64,000 nt of DNA from Margaritifera margaritifera. Its lineage: Eukaryota; Mollusca; Bivalvia; Unionida; Margaritiferidae. This document shows, in pieces, positions 27,520-38,610 of the stretch; the first letter of the stretch is position 1; every line of letters starts with the position of its first letter. The translations under genes and the position numbers were made by a program. The stretch lies in the NCBI GenBank assembly GCA_029931535.1, contig JAQPZY010001596.1, positions 434,001 to 498,000 on the forward strand, written 5' to 3'. Under the pieces are notes generated by a model. The model was given only the letters and a program-made list of their open reading frames with translations. It searched no databases and was not told where the DNA came from.

Positions 27520-29795
27520 TTTAATTTGAATATACGATCGCGAACTGCATTTTATACGAAGATTTCTGGGTGAAAAATACTATTGCGAATCTATTATGTA
27601 TCCATGTAAAAAAAACATAGAAAGTAAAATATATATGATGCCTTTTCTCAGAGCCAAGGTTCAAGTGTGGTATATATGCCTTCCCTGGGAATTTAGTGAG
27701 GAAATTTCGCAACAAATCTCATTCTGAAGATAAAATCGCAAGGAAACAACAACAACAACAACAACATCAACAACAAACAAAAAAGAAAAAAGAAAGATTA
27801 AAAAAATGCTATTTTTTCATAAGGGCCAAGGTAAAAACTCAGTGATATAAACTATATTTCAATAGCACACAGGCTGGTGTGAACAAACCAAACCGTTCAA
27901 ATATTTGATTTTTCAACAATGTAACCTAAGAAATGTAAGAGAAAAAAAAAGAAAAAGAAAAACAAGTAGCAGCATCTATTTAGTTTTTTTTCCACCTGAC
28001 TACTGGAGTTGACAGGGCACGGTCACTTTGCCATGAAGAAGACAAATTGCTTCTTTAGTAACTTCCCAGCCAACATTAAATGCATCCAGATTTATACAAT
28101 AAGGTTTTTTATGGAAGCTGGAAAAGACTTACTACATTTTAAGTTGGAAGGGGAAAGGTCAATGCCACTGCAGTCTAAAGAAAAGTTTAATCTATTGCAA
28201 TGCACTCTGAGAATTAGTTTTCCTTTCTTTATGGAATTCAATGCATTGGATAAACAATTAATTGAATTATCACTAATTGGATAAATACAGGTATACCACT
28301 AAGCCAGACAAGATCTTGTACTTCAACTAACTACATATCCTTACAGTATGTGTGGAGCATGGGTCATATCAAAATATCGTTAATAGTACTAGTTTCAAGT
28401 CTCAATCTTCTTCAAATAAAATAAAAATATCACGAGATTCTTTATTAAAATTAGTTATACTACATTTGCACATTTCTGTGCAGAGTGTATGCCTTTCAAT
28501 CTACATAAGCAGCATTAAGTGCACACGAACTTCAGGAATCCTCACGTTGGCGAGATTTCATTACAGCGTAAGGGAATGGAGGCAACGGCATTTTCTGATT
28601 GCCAACAATGATGACAAGGATCTAGAATACTTGGAATGGCATCATCCTACCACAACAAAGTAGTCACATAGCTAACCTAACAAATTACGTCGAGTCCTTG
28701 AAAAGTGAAGAAGTTTATTTTTTGTTTTAGTTTGCTTTCAACTGAACACACCTCTGCTAATTGTTTAGAGAGAGCTCTGATTTATATCAGATACATACGA
28801 ACTAAGTCCTGTCTTTTTTGGTTAGTTTTAGTGACTTCAGTATGAGGAAAGACTAGATGATATCCTTGTAACTTGACATATAACAATTTCCACAATGTTA
28901 GTGTTCCCTTACCAGAAAGCTTGCCAGTTGTTTATAAACAGGGGAAGCCATACAAACCTGTAACAGCTGCTATCTGTCAGATTCCTGATGTACAATTTAG
29001 ACTAAAGTCCCAGAGACGATAAATTTGTCTGAACACAGTGGTGGATTGTGCATAAGAGCAAAGTCTGAAGACCTTAGTATCTGACCTAAGACCCCTGCAT
29101 TGATGGCATGCACTATATTAGTCTGGTATCTGCTTTCTCTCGTGTTGCTTGTGAGAAACGAACATTCAAGCGCTTGAACACTTCTTCTCTGGATGTAAAT
29201 AATGCAGAATTAACGTTGATGATTGTCTGGGACAACTAAATAAAGCCTATTCTCTGGTCCGCATGTGCCAATGTAGTTTTTGTTCAAAACAAATTTCTAC
29301 TTTGGTAAATTCGACCTCAACACATGCAACGTCTGCATTCTTTCCTATCCTTTCCGTTTTCACACCATTCATTACACTTTTACAGGCTATATAGGTCCAA
29401 GAAGGATCAAAGTAACCATTGGATAACTCTAATAACCAGAAACCATTGGAAAAAACTTTGATCGTTCTTTAAACTCACAAGCTGTGCAATGTTTACAGTT
29501 TTTCAGGTCTTTTAAACTCTCCACGTCATTCATTGTAATCGTTGCTAAATTTATTGGTAGAACAAGCTGAAAATGATGGGCTGGTTGATTTTGGCGGTAA
29601 TACAACCATTTTAAATAGTCATGAGCTATAGTCACTATTCAAATGATTGCCATATAAGTTACAACTGATTCTGGAAATTAATATAGCTCTAAATAACTGT
29701 TTATGAACAATTCCATAGGCAATGAAGTACTAATATGTTTGCCAGAGTAACTGAAATTATACAAAATTAAAACTTCTACAATATTTCCCTTACTT
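27520..29795. other. No recognisable gene
   Basis: An (AAC)n run lies at about 27748-27777. Two plus-strand frames of 91 and 103 codons (28009-28284, 28352-28663) are the longest non-repeat frames here. They show no motif that I know and no splice-site or repeat support, so I do not call them genes. Confidence 0.45.
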
Positions 29796-29799
29796 CTTG

Positions 29800-30551
29800 T
29801 GTTATTTATTTTGAATTTACAATATGTGTCCATGATTGTAAGGGTGCTTTAGTAAGATTATGTCAATTTTGTAAATAACATGTTTACATAGCATTGGAGT
29901 TCAAGGCCGGTTTTCTTAGCTGCTGGATTGTTATTTCCACGTTTTGTTGTGATAAAAGTCAGGTACACAAATTAATTTTCCATAAAAATTGCTCATATTC
30001 TGATGTGAGAATTGTCAGGTAGGCCAGTATTTTTCCCATGATAATTGCTCATGTTGTGAAGTGACATTGGCCATGCAGGCATGTGTATTTAAATACAGAT
30101 TTTGATAAACAAATTAATTCCTATTCTAGAATTTTGATTCTAAAAGATCAGTCAGTATGGAATCTATTTTACTTGTGTTGTTGAAATCAGATATAAGTAG
30201 AGAGGAATTATTTATTTAAAATACTAAAGTGCTCATAGATTTTATGACTTTTTGAGATTTATGTGAATTCATTCAAAACATTCTGGATTACATTATTGTG
30301 GTACATCAGGAAATTCAAGACTTGTGGTACACCAGGACATTCACGGCTATTGGAATTCATTCGGAACATTCTATATTTTTGGACTTGTGATTAGGGCACT
30401 TAGGATTATTTGGACTTTAATTCACGTTATTGTAAGTATCGTTTAAAGTTTCACTTTAATTGCCTAGGAATAGATTGCTTGTTGATTTTACTTGATTTTG
30501 TTAGTTTCACTTTCTTTCTGTTACATATTTTTAGGCCACAGAGTCGTAACA
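29800..30551 (+). mobile_element. Diverged solo LTR of the Gmr1-like family
   Basis: It begins TGTTATTTATTTTGAATTTA and ends GAGTCGTAACA, like the full LTRs at 36126-46880, and is flanked by the 4-bp duplication CTTG (29796-29799 and 30552-30555). The 3' half is readily alignable to the reverse complement of those LTRs (for example GTGATTAGGGCACTTAGGAT at about 30389); the 5' half is much more diverged. This is the oldest of the family's insertions in the window, lying opposite in orientation to the tandem pair. Confidence 0.85.
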
Positions 30552-30835
30552 CTTGGTATTCGCCAAAGTCAAATTGATGCAAATTATGATTTATTTTTGA
30601 AATTCGTACCTTTCCAAAATTGTTCCTACTAGTCTTCAATAGCAAACATGTTTATATTTTGTGTTAGCCTTCTTTATGTGAGGATGGAGATGTCAATCAT
30701 GAACATTTCATGAAACTTCAACACGAGATTGCCTCGTTACAGGAGATGTTTATTTTCTGCTTGATCAATGCAAATCAGTGGGATAACAAGCATTAGCTTA
30801 CATTCATTTTCGGTGGCCGGAGAAAAACGGCACGT

Positions 30836-31080
30836 ATATACAGACAACGTGATATTATTGTGACAGGCTGGAAATGTAGACAACATGATAGAAGGATGAC
30901 ATGTTGTAGATTCAAATAACGTGATAGTGAGGGTGACCTGTAGATGCAGACAACATGATAGTAAGGGTGGCAGGTAAAGGTAGACAATGTGATAGTAACG
31001 GTGACAAGAATACGCAGACAATATGATAACAAAGGTGACAGGTAGATGCAGAAAATGTTACGGTAATGGCGACAGGTTGA
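30836..31080. repeat. 35-37-bp minisatellite, about 7 copies
   Basis: The degenerate unit GTGACAGGTAGATGCAGACA is followed by ACATGATAGTAAGG. Copies differ by substitutions and small indels. The minus-strand frames across it (30737-31125) are translations of the repeat. Confidence 0.85.
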
Positions 31081-31149
31081 GTTTCCATCTGGGTTTTGCA
31101 TATTATGGATCTTTGATTGCAACATATTGACGAAATGACTACATCAAGC

Positions 31150-31555
31150 TGACATTAGGCGATCCCGAAAGCACTATACCAAACTGACATTAATCCAGTC
31201 TGTACATACAACATCAAACTGACATTAATCCAGGCCATAAAGACGACACTAAACAGACATTAATCCAGGCCGTAAAGACGACACCAAACTGACACTAATC
31301 CAGGCCGTAAAGACGACACCAAACTAGCATTTTCCAGCCCGTAAAGACATCAAAAACTGACACTAATCCAGGCCGTAAAGACATCAAAAACTGACACTAA
31401 TCAAGGCCGTAAAGACATAAAAAACTGACACTAATCCAGGCCGTAAAGACGACACCAAACTGACACTAATCCAGGCCGTAAAGACGACACCAAACTGACA
31501 CTAATCCAGCCCGTAAAGACTATACCAAACTAGCATTATTCCAGCCCATGAAGAA
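31150..31555. repeat. 35-bp minisatellite, about 11 copies
   Basis: The unit is ACTGACACTAATCCAGGCCG followed by TAAAGACGACACCAA, 35 bp. Some units carry ATCAAAA instead of CGACACCAA. There are no unique spacers, so it is not a CRISPR-like array. Confidence 0.9.
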
Positions 31556-31975
31556 ACTATTATTTATAGACACCTTTGAAAACAATAAACATATGCTGAT
31601 ACTTTTGATAATACTTTACATTTTTAACATAAATGTTTTGAATGATATTGCATAAGTTTAAAGGCAATTACACATGCATAGCGTTCCATTTGAAATAATT
31701 ATTACTAATCTACTTGATGAAACGATAATAGAAGGTATTCGGTTTTATAAATTTCTTCCTGTTAATTTACAAAGGATATCAACACCGTGAAATCATGTAT
31801 ATTTCATAGAGACGATCAAACCTGACTTAAGTGTAATATATTTTGTAGTCGGAGCGCCATGTCCCATTGCGCAAATATGATCCTGATGCCATACCAAATC
31901 TGAAGAACGTTGATCGTCCGCGAATGCATTTGTTTGCGCGTGCATGAATGTAAATGTATAAATTTTGCCATCCCC

Positions 31976-32116
<141 letters not shown>

Positions 32117-32239
32117 CTACATCCATTAACCTCAAAATATTGTTATATAGCCACGCATTGGCAGATAAATATATATATATATCTTTACTTCTCGCTCAAA
32201 CTGACTCAAACTTACATAGTGTTGAAAATTGAAAATTTC

Positions 32240-33110
32240 TTGCCATCTACACTGTTCAACACCTCAGGTGGAATTCAGATATTGATCACCTATGTGCAGT
32301 GGTCGTCAAAAGAATTACTCTCTTCAAATTACTGTCGAAATGTCTGCCTCCCCAAATGCTTGAATTTTATTTTTCTGGCTATATACTACCACTGATAGAC
32401 TACAGCTGTATCGTATGGGGCAACACCTCAAATTATAGTCTATCCAGAAACAGCCGTGCGAATAATACTGAAACTTCCTATTTCGATTCAGTCAAATGTT
32501 TTGTTTTCACGTCTACAATGTTATCAATATAAAAAGGTATTCTTTATTTTAAAGGAATCATGACATACAAGTCTCTAAACAATCTTTCTCCAGATTATCA
32601 AATACGGAACGTAATCTCAGATCCACCATTTACAACGAACTCCAGATTCCGATATCGAGAACCAATCATTTCTAAAGTTCTTTTACTTTCACCGTATCAG
32701 CACCTACGTTTGTATGTATTATGTATGTATGTATGTATGTATGTATGTATGTATGTATGTATGTATGTATGTATGTATGGATGTATGGATGTATTCATGT
32801 ACGTATGTATGTATTTATGTATGCATGTATGTATGTATGTATGTATATATGACTTGTGACATGCTGAATTGTGTATATCTGTGTAGAGTATATTGTTGTA
32901 TATGTACCTGTTGACTACTTTGTTTATATTAACCCATATTAAATATGTGTGAATGCGTGTTCACGTATGTGTGTGTGTGTGTGTGTACGTGCGTGTAAAT
33001 TACTTTTTATAACACAATTGTTAATACGTTGAGGACCACATGGCTGATGGGTCTTTCATGAACAAATGTGTTATTATTGTTATGAATAAAGATTATTATT
33101 ATTATTATTA
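32240..33110 (+). pseudogene. LINE 3' fragment with (ATT)n tail, split by an (ATGT)n array
   Basis: In the frame from 32299, the blocks ITLFKLLSKCLPPQML, YFSGYILPLIDYSCIVWGN and, further on, MTYKSLNNLSPDY at about 32560 are those of the C-terminal end of LINE reverse transcriptases. A (TGTA)n array at about 32712-32845 interrupts the 3' region. The relic ends with GAATAAAGATTATTATTATT at about 33085-33110, an (ATT)n tail like that of the fragment ending at 24452. Both may be the same CR1/L2-like family, but the preserved parts barely overlap. Confidence 0.75.
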
Positions 33111-34612
33111 TAGATAGATTAAATTATACCAATACTAATCTTAACGTTAAAGCATTTTCATCCCATAAATTTTATAAGATAAAAATGATTATTATAGAAA
33201 TATCGGATTAATTTAATAACTAAAATAAGAAAGTTGTTGGTAATGCATGTGCAGTATTATAATGCGCTATTTACTGTGTGTGATTTCTGCAATGCATGCT
33301 GTCTTTCTTTATATATACGTTCACATGCTCTGTTTTTATAGTTTTTAGTTCATGTATTTATATGAGACAACGTTATCAGTTTATACACAAATTTAGTGCC
33401 AGCTGGGTAATCTTATCTGACATTTAATTGCGATTTACTCTAGTGTGACATTATTATCATCACATTCTAAACAATCCAGCTACATTAATATGTCCGCCCG
33501 AATCTATATATCAGAAAATAAGAAAGTCTATCTGGTTTATCTGTTTTTTATGCCACAAATCCTAAGAAATCGAAATGAGTAGGTCGACACCTTTTCTTAC
33601 ATGAAGCAAAGTACGAAAGGCCGTCTTAAGACTATTACCATTATATACACAACTTTTAAGTATATTTGTTATATGATGTCATAATATTTGTTTGCATTAC
33701 ATACTATTATCTGACATAGACGTTGAATACATCTTATTGAGAAATAGTGCTTACATTTGTATCTTGAAGGGGAGATTTTGTAGTTTTTTTCTTCAACACC
33801 TCTCGGTGCTGAAATGATGTTCAGTCAGACTAGACAATTTGAAAGTTTTCTCTAAAACATTCACGGCAAGAAAATACAATCTTTGGTTAAAGGGAGTTTA
33901 GTTGTACTATTGTAATGACATGGCCACCTAGTTTCGATTTAATTAACGTAAAATCAGCGGATATCTAAGACAGTTAATTGTGCAACGGAATGAAACTTCA
34001 AGGGCCCAAACTTTGAACTTAAAATGGGACGAGCATTGATCGCAATATACTTACATTGTGGTAGCCAATAAAGGGCGGTAACGATGTTATGACCCACTTT
34101 TATAAACACAGACGAGTTCGTGTCAACACTAATAGGGGACGCATGTCGTTTAAATTGAATATTTGTCGGTTGAGTATGTTAAAATATATACCATTACCTC
34201 ACATTTGGCATGCGCTAGATTTGGACTTTGTTCAACATATTATTTTACTACATTACACGTAGAGGTTTATTACAGGAGTTTTGTATGAAGACTGTGAACC
34301 CCTAATTTATATTTAACTCAGAGATGTATCAAAATATCGTTGACTTCTTATAGCATTTGACTAACATCTGGTCTAAATTTGATTAATTTGAATCAAACTC
34401 CAACGTTTCAACTAAGACTGAAGAGGAGCAAGGTGCTATCATCTTCAACAGGGCACTGGTTGCATAATGAAAAGTTTGGACAGAGAAAATTTAGTAGGTT
34501 GTTAATATGAAATAAGGTTATTTAGTATATATTTCATAATGAAATAGTGAAATATATCAGCGGGAGAAAAATTATATCGGCACAGTGGCGATATCACGTT
34601 GAAACTACTTTC
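33111..34612. other. No recognisable feature
   Basis: AT-rich DNA, no open frame above chance length, no repeat structure noticed. Confidence 0.5.
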
Positions 34613-34617
34613 TTTAT

Positions 34618-34706
<89 letters not shown>

Positions 34707-34804
34707 CTTACGTATGTTATTCAAACCCGTTTTTACATATTTAGGTCTATTTCATTTTTCTTCTTCTGCTCATTCTCTCTCTCGCTCTCTCTCTCTCTCT
34801 CTCC
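34613..34804. repeat. Microsatellites (CA)n(TA)n and (CT)n
   Basis: CA to about 34630, TA to about 34703, then after 65 bp a CT tract at about 34770-34804. Frames across it (34547-34950) are repeat translations. Confidence 0.93.
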
Positions 34805-36121
34805 ATCGGGATGAAACGATCTTAAAGTGTGTGAAGATTGTAAACACTCTAGTATTCATTTATGTAATCAATGTGGAGGCACCATCGAGAAATGCCAAAA
34901 AAGGAACTTCAAAGGACAAAAACGTGGCTTCAATTATTAACTTTTTATAATTAGTTCCACATGAATCATGCAAATTGTCAGTAACTGTACTAACATGACC
35001 TGTTGATTTTCGATATTCTGTGTCTGTGTCGTATACCTGGTAATAGTCTATGAAAAACGGTACACATTTTAGTTTAAAAAAACTTCTTGATTAAATACAG
35101 TAAGAACAGTGTTTACATTGTGATTTTGACTCCCATCACAATCATAATCATGTCTGAAAACGATGGAGAAATCGGACAATGATGAGTATTGATTGCAAAC
35201 CTATGCAAACCGAAATTAAGTGACAATTGAAATATGGGTGCAGTGTCTATTACCTAACTAGACGGTTTGAATGCAGAAATATACAGAATAAAGTAAACTT
35301 AGAATCCTCAAAATCTTTTATTTAAAAAGGTGTTACGCTCTGAGGTCTGTCGGATACGACCACTCTTTTGTTCACTGTATCAATCCGCGCAAGAAAGTTG
35401 TTTAAAAAAATAAAAAAACTCACTTCATTTTGTATGAAAACAGCCGTTAGTTTGACAAAATGCACAATTTTAAGCATTATATGTACAAAGTAAATTTTTA
35501 AAACGTCGCTGTCCTAAAATTATTGTAAAATTTCTGAGCTTCTTTTTATCAATGTAGTAAAGCAATTGTTAATCGCATAGGCTCTGAATGGAGAAAAAAC
35601 ATCAATAAAAATCGACAGTTTTTGCTTTAAAAATATTTAATAAAAAAGAACAATCGACGTTTTTTTTGTTGTTGAGTGAATATAAGGAAATAGTTCACAC
35701 ATGAGGTGGAAGCATTTTGTATTGCCATATATCTACTCAGAAAGTTTAGATATCCTCTATATATTTTGTTATTTTATGTCTCTGCGGAGCACACATTGCT
35801 GAAATCTACTGCTTTAACTTCATTTAAGGATTTAGTTTATGATGCTTTAAATTCGTCCAAAATATAAATGATAAATAACATATTCATTTCCTTCAAATTA
35901 TTTTTATCATGTATAAATTTTATAAAATGAAAGAGTGATACGTTTATAAATTCTTTGATGACTATATTGCACTCCATACATCTTAGAGTTGACCTTTTGA
36001 TTGTCAAATAGCAAGTATATGCAGTGAAAACCATGCCGTATGGAATGAAACCCATGTGCACTTAGATGAACAGATTCATCTGGTAATTGTTTTGTCTTGT
36101 ATATCGATTAAGAGTTTACAT
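34805..36121. other. No recognisable feature
   Basis: AT-rich DNA between the microsatellite and the LTR array. A 74-codon minus-strand frame at 35837-36061 has no recognisable motif. Confidence 0.5.
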
Positions 36122-36125
36122 CTTA

Positions 36126-36901
36126 TGTTACGACTCTATGGTCTAAGAAAAATGTAACAGAAAGAAAGTGAAACCAACAAATCAAGTAAAAAATCAACAA
36201 GCAATTTATTACTAGATAATTAAAATGAAAAATCAAAAAGTCACTTACAGTAATGTGTTTTAAAATCCTAATAATCCAATAAGAATGATTGTTCTAATCA
36301 CAAGTCCTAAATATAGAATGTTCCGAATTCACGGCTGTGTCCTTGAATGTTATGATGTGCTAATGGTCTCCAAAGTCCTGATGTACTAGAAACCTTGATG
36401 TGCTGATGTCAAAATGAAGTAGTCCAAAATCTCTGAATAAGTTCACTTAAATTCCAAAATCATCAATTAAAAATCCAAAATCCAAAAGTTTATGAGCACT
36501 GTTATAATCCAATGAATATTTAAAATAATTCCTCTCTTAGAATTTGGAATGAATTTTCACAACTGTAATAGCTCTTTACAAGACTGATGGTAATGTCAAA
36601 ACTGAATAAATGTCCACCAAACATGGTATATATAAAGATTGGTCACATGACAGAATGTTCTAGATTGGTCACATGACAGAATGTTCTAGAATGTGTGTCA
36701 TCTTAATGGAATTTTACTTGTAAATAAAATCAACCTTGACCTTCAAATTGAGAAAACATATTGATCAAAACAACCTAATTCAAGGACACTAGTTAAACAT
36801 GTTTTTCCTGATAACATTAAGATTTAAGCAAATATTAAAGTGAAGACACATTTACAATTTCCCAAAATATTTATAGTATTATATAAACATCATACATAAC
36901 A
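36126..36901 (-). repeat. LTR 1 (3' LTR of copy 1)
   Basis: On the coding strand it starts TGTTATGTATGATG and ends GAGTCGTAACA. It differs from LTR 2 by about two bases (near 36260 and 36321) and from LTR 3 by about ten. On the coding strand it contains two heat-shock-type sites, a TATA box (plus-strand 36625-36637) and an AATAAA (plus-strand TTTATT at 36205-36210). Confidence 0.95.
36625..36693 (-). promoter_or_regulatory. LTR promoter: duplicated block with heat-shock element, E-box-like site and TATA box
   Basis: The plus strand shows TATATATAAAG at about 36627, then a 26-bp block twice in tandem (about 36638-36689) containing GGTCACATGACAGAATGTTC. The second copy runs into a perfect three-unit heat-shock element of the form nGAAnnTTCnnGAAn: GAA 36679, TTC 36684, GAA 36689. 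The first copy has two units and a degenerate third. GTCACATGAC is a palindrome-like E-box variant. The element lies about 50 bp upstream of TATA on the coding strand. The same arrangement is present in LTR 2 (about 41615-41682) and LTR 3 (about 46605-46672), and with a single block in the solo LTR at about 51367-51405. Heat responsiveness is inferred from the motif only. Confidence 0.7.
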
Positions 36902-36910
36902 CCTCCCCTC
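36902..36910 (-). other. Polypurine tract, copy 1
   Basis: The coding strand reads GAGGGGAGG directly upstream of the 3' LTR, the position and composition of a plus-strand DNA primer. The copy 2 counterpart is at 41891-41899. Confidence 0.85.
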
Positions 36911-37039
36911 ATAAAGAAAAAGAAATATTTATATAATAAAGCTTTCTTTTGAATATACATCTAATACTATAATAACCAAAATTACATAAGAACATTTTTT
37001 ATGATACTGGACTTAATTACATCAAGCAATATTACATTT

Positions 37040-38589
37040 CTAGGCACGTGAGAGTGCATCTGCAATCACATTGTCTTTTCCCCTGATGTGTCTGATGTCA
37101 AATTTATATTCCTGCAATGTCAAACTCCATCTCAACAATCTCCGATTTTTATCTTTCATTTTGTTGATGAAAGTAAGGGGATTGTGATCACTGTACACAA
37201 TAATTGGAGAAAGAGCTGAGGTAACATAAACTTCAAAATGCTGTAAAGCCAATATCAAAGCCAAACATTCCTTCTCAATTGTGGAATACTTTTTCTGGTG
37301 CTTGTTTAGTTTTTTAGAAAAATAACACACAGGGTGATCCACACCACTTTTGTCTTCCTGAATCAATACTCCACCAACCCCTACATCACTTGCATCAACA
37401 GATAATTTAAATGATTGGCTAAAATTTGGTGCAGAAAGAACTGGTGCATTCTTAAGCATGGCCTTTAACTTGTCAAAAGATTCCTGACACTTGTCAGACC
37501 AACAAAATTTGGTTTTCTTACTCAATAAACTTGTCAAAGGTTCAGCAATTTTGGAAAAATTGGAACAAAATTTCCGATAATATCCAGCCATACCTAGAAA
37601 TCGCATCAGTTGCTTTTTACAAATTGGAACTTGAAATTCAGAGATAGCTTTGACCTTAGCTTCTATAGGTTTAACTTGACCTTGTCCCACAATATGTCCT
37701 AAAAATGTGACACAAGCATGGCAAAACTCACTTTTGCTCAAATTAATTGTCAGATTCGCATCGCTGAGTCGATCAAAGAATTTTCGAAGGGTTTCCAAAT
37801 GATCTTCCCAGGTGTTGTTGTAGATAATGACGTCATCGATATAAGCGTCACAATTATCAAGACCAAATGTTATCATGTTCATCAGACGTTGAAACGTTGC
37901 AGGCGAATTTTTCATTCCAAACGGCATGACTTTATATTGATAAAGTCCATCTGGAGTTACAAATGTTGAAATTTCTTTTGTCCTTTCCGTCAGTGGAATT
38001 TGCCAGAATCCTTTTAAAAGGTCAAACTTGGTGACATATTCCGCATTTCCAATTTTATCAATGCAATCGTCCATTCTTGGGATTGGAAATGAATCAGTTT
38101 TGGTGACACTGTTGACTTTTCTATAGTCAGTACACATACGGAATGTATTATCTGGCTTGGGAACAAGAATACATGGTGAACTCCAGTTACTTTTCTTGGT
38201 TCTATGAAATCATTCTCCAGTAGATACTGAATTTCTTTCTTCAGATAGTTCTGTTTGAGAGGATTCATCCTATAAGGATGCTGTTTCACAGGCGCAGAAT
38301 CTACAATGTCAACGTCATGATAAATTTTACTTGTTCGTGTTGGAACATCAGGAAACAAGTGCTCATAGTCATGTAATAGCTGTTTTAGTTCATTTCTTTC
38401 CTGTTGTTGTAGATGTGAAAGTTTCTGGTCTAGGTTGTTCAATATTTCTGAATTCCGAAGATTGGTTATACCAGAGTCACTATAATCTGATTGTATTCCA
38501 TCGTTGGTATCTTCACTGTGTGGGACAGGTACAACTAAATTAACTGAATAATTAGCTGGGCTATCTCTGTCAAAATATTCCTTTAACAT
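37040..38589 (-). pseudogene. pol: Reverse transcriptase-RNase H region, copy 1 (one frameshift)
   Basis: This part of pol copies element RNA into DNA. The first segment (38589-38014) starts MLKEYFDRD. It lies in the same frame as the upstream gag-pol frame, separated by one TAA (38611-38613), and runs to FIEP. The rest lies one frame over (38137-37040), with a single-base shift at about 38190-38200. The second segment shows CTDYRKVN, then FDLLKGFWQIPL, the catalytic YIDD at its residues 99-102, LGHIV, RNase H with VDASDVGVGGVL, KECLALI and YSDHNPL, and a final IADALSRA. Apart from the shift it is intact; YIDD is the usual Ty3/gypsy form (Y-X-D-D). The identical shift occurs in copy 2, so it predates the duplication or is programmed. 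Confidence 0.93.
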
Positions 38590-38610
38590 ATTTATATGAC
38601 AAAGTTGTTT

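Noticed and set aside
28009..28663. Two adjacent plus-strand frames of 91 and 103 codons as a host gene
   Set aside because: No recognisable motifs, splice signals or codon bias by eye; the length is compatible with chance in this composition.
31150..31555. Possible CRISPR-like array
   Set aside because: The 35-bp units are contiguous direct repeats with no unique spacers, in eukaryotic DNA. The same applies to the arrays at 27035 and 48692.
37718..37969. Plus-strand frames inside the LTR element (also 38331-38543, 39221-39436 and copy 2 equivalents)
   Set aside because: They lie antisense to strongly conserved pol domains and show no motifs; they are shadows.
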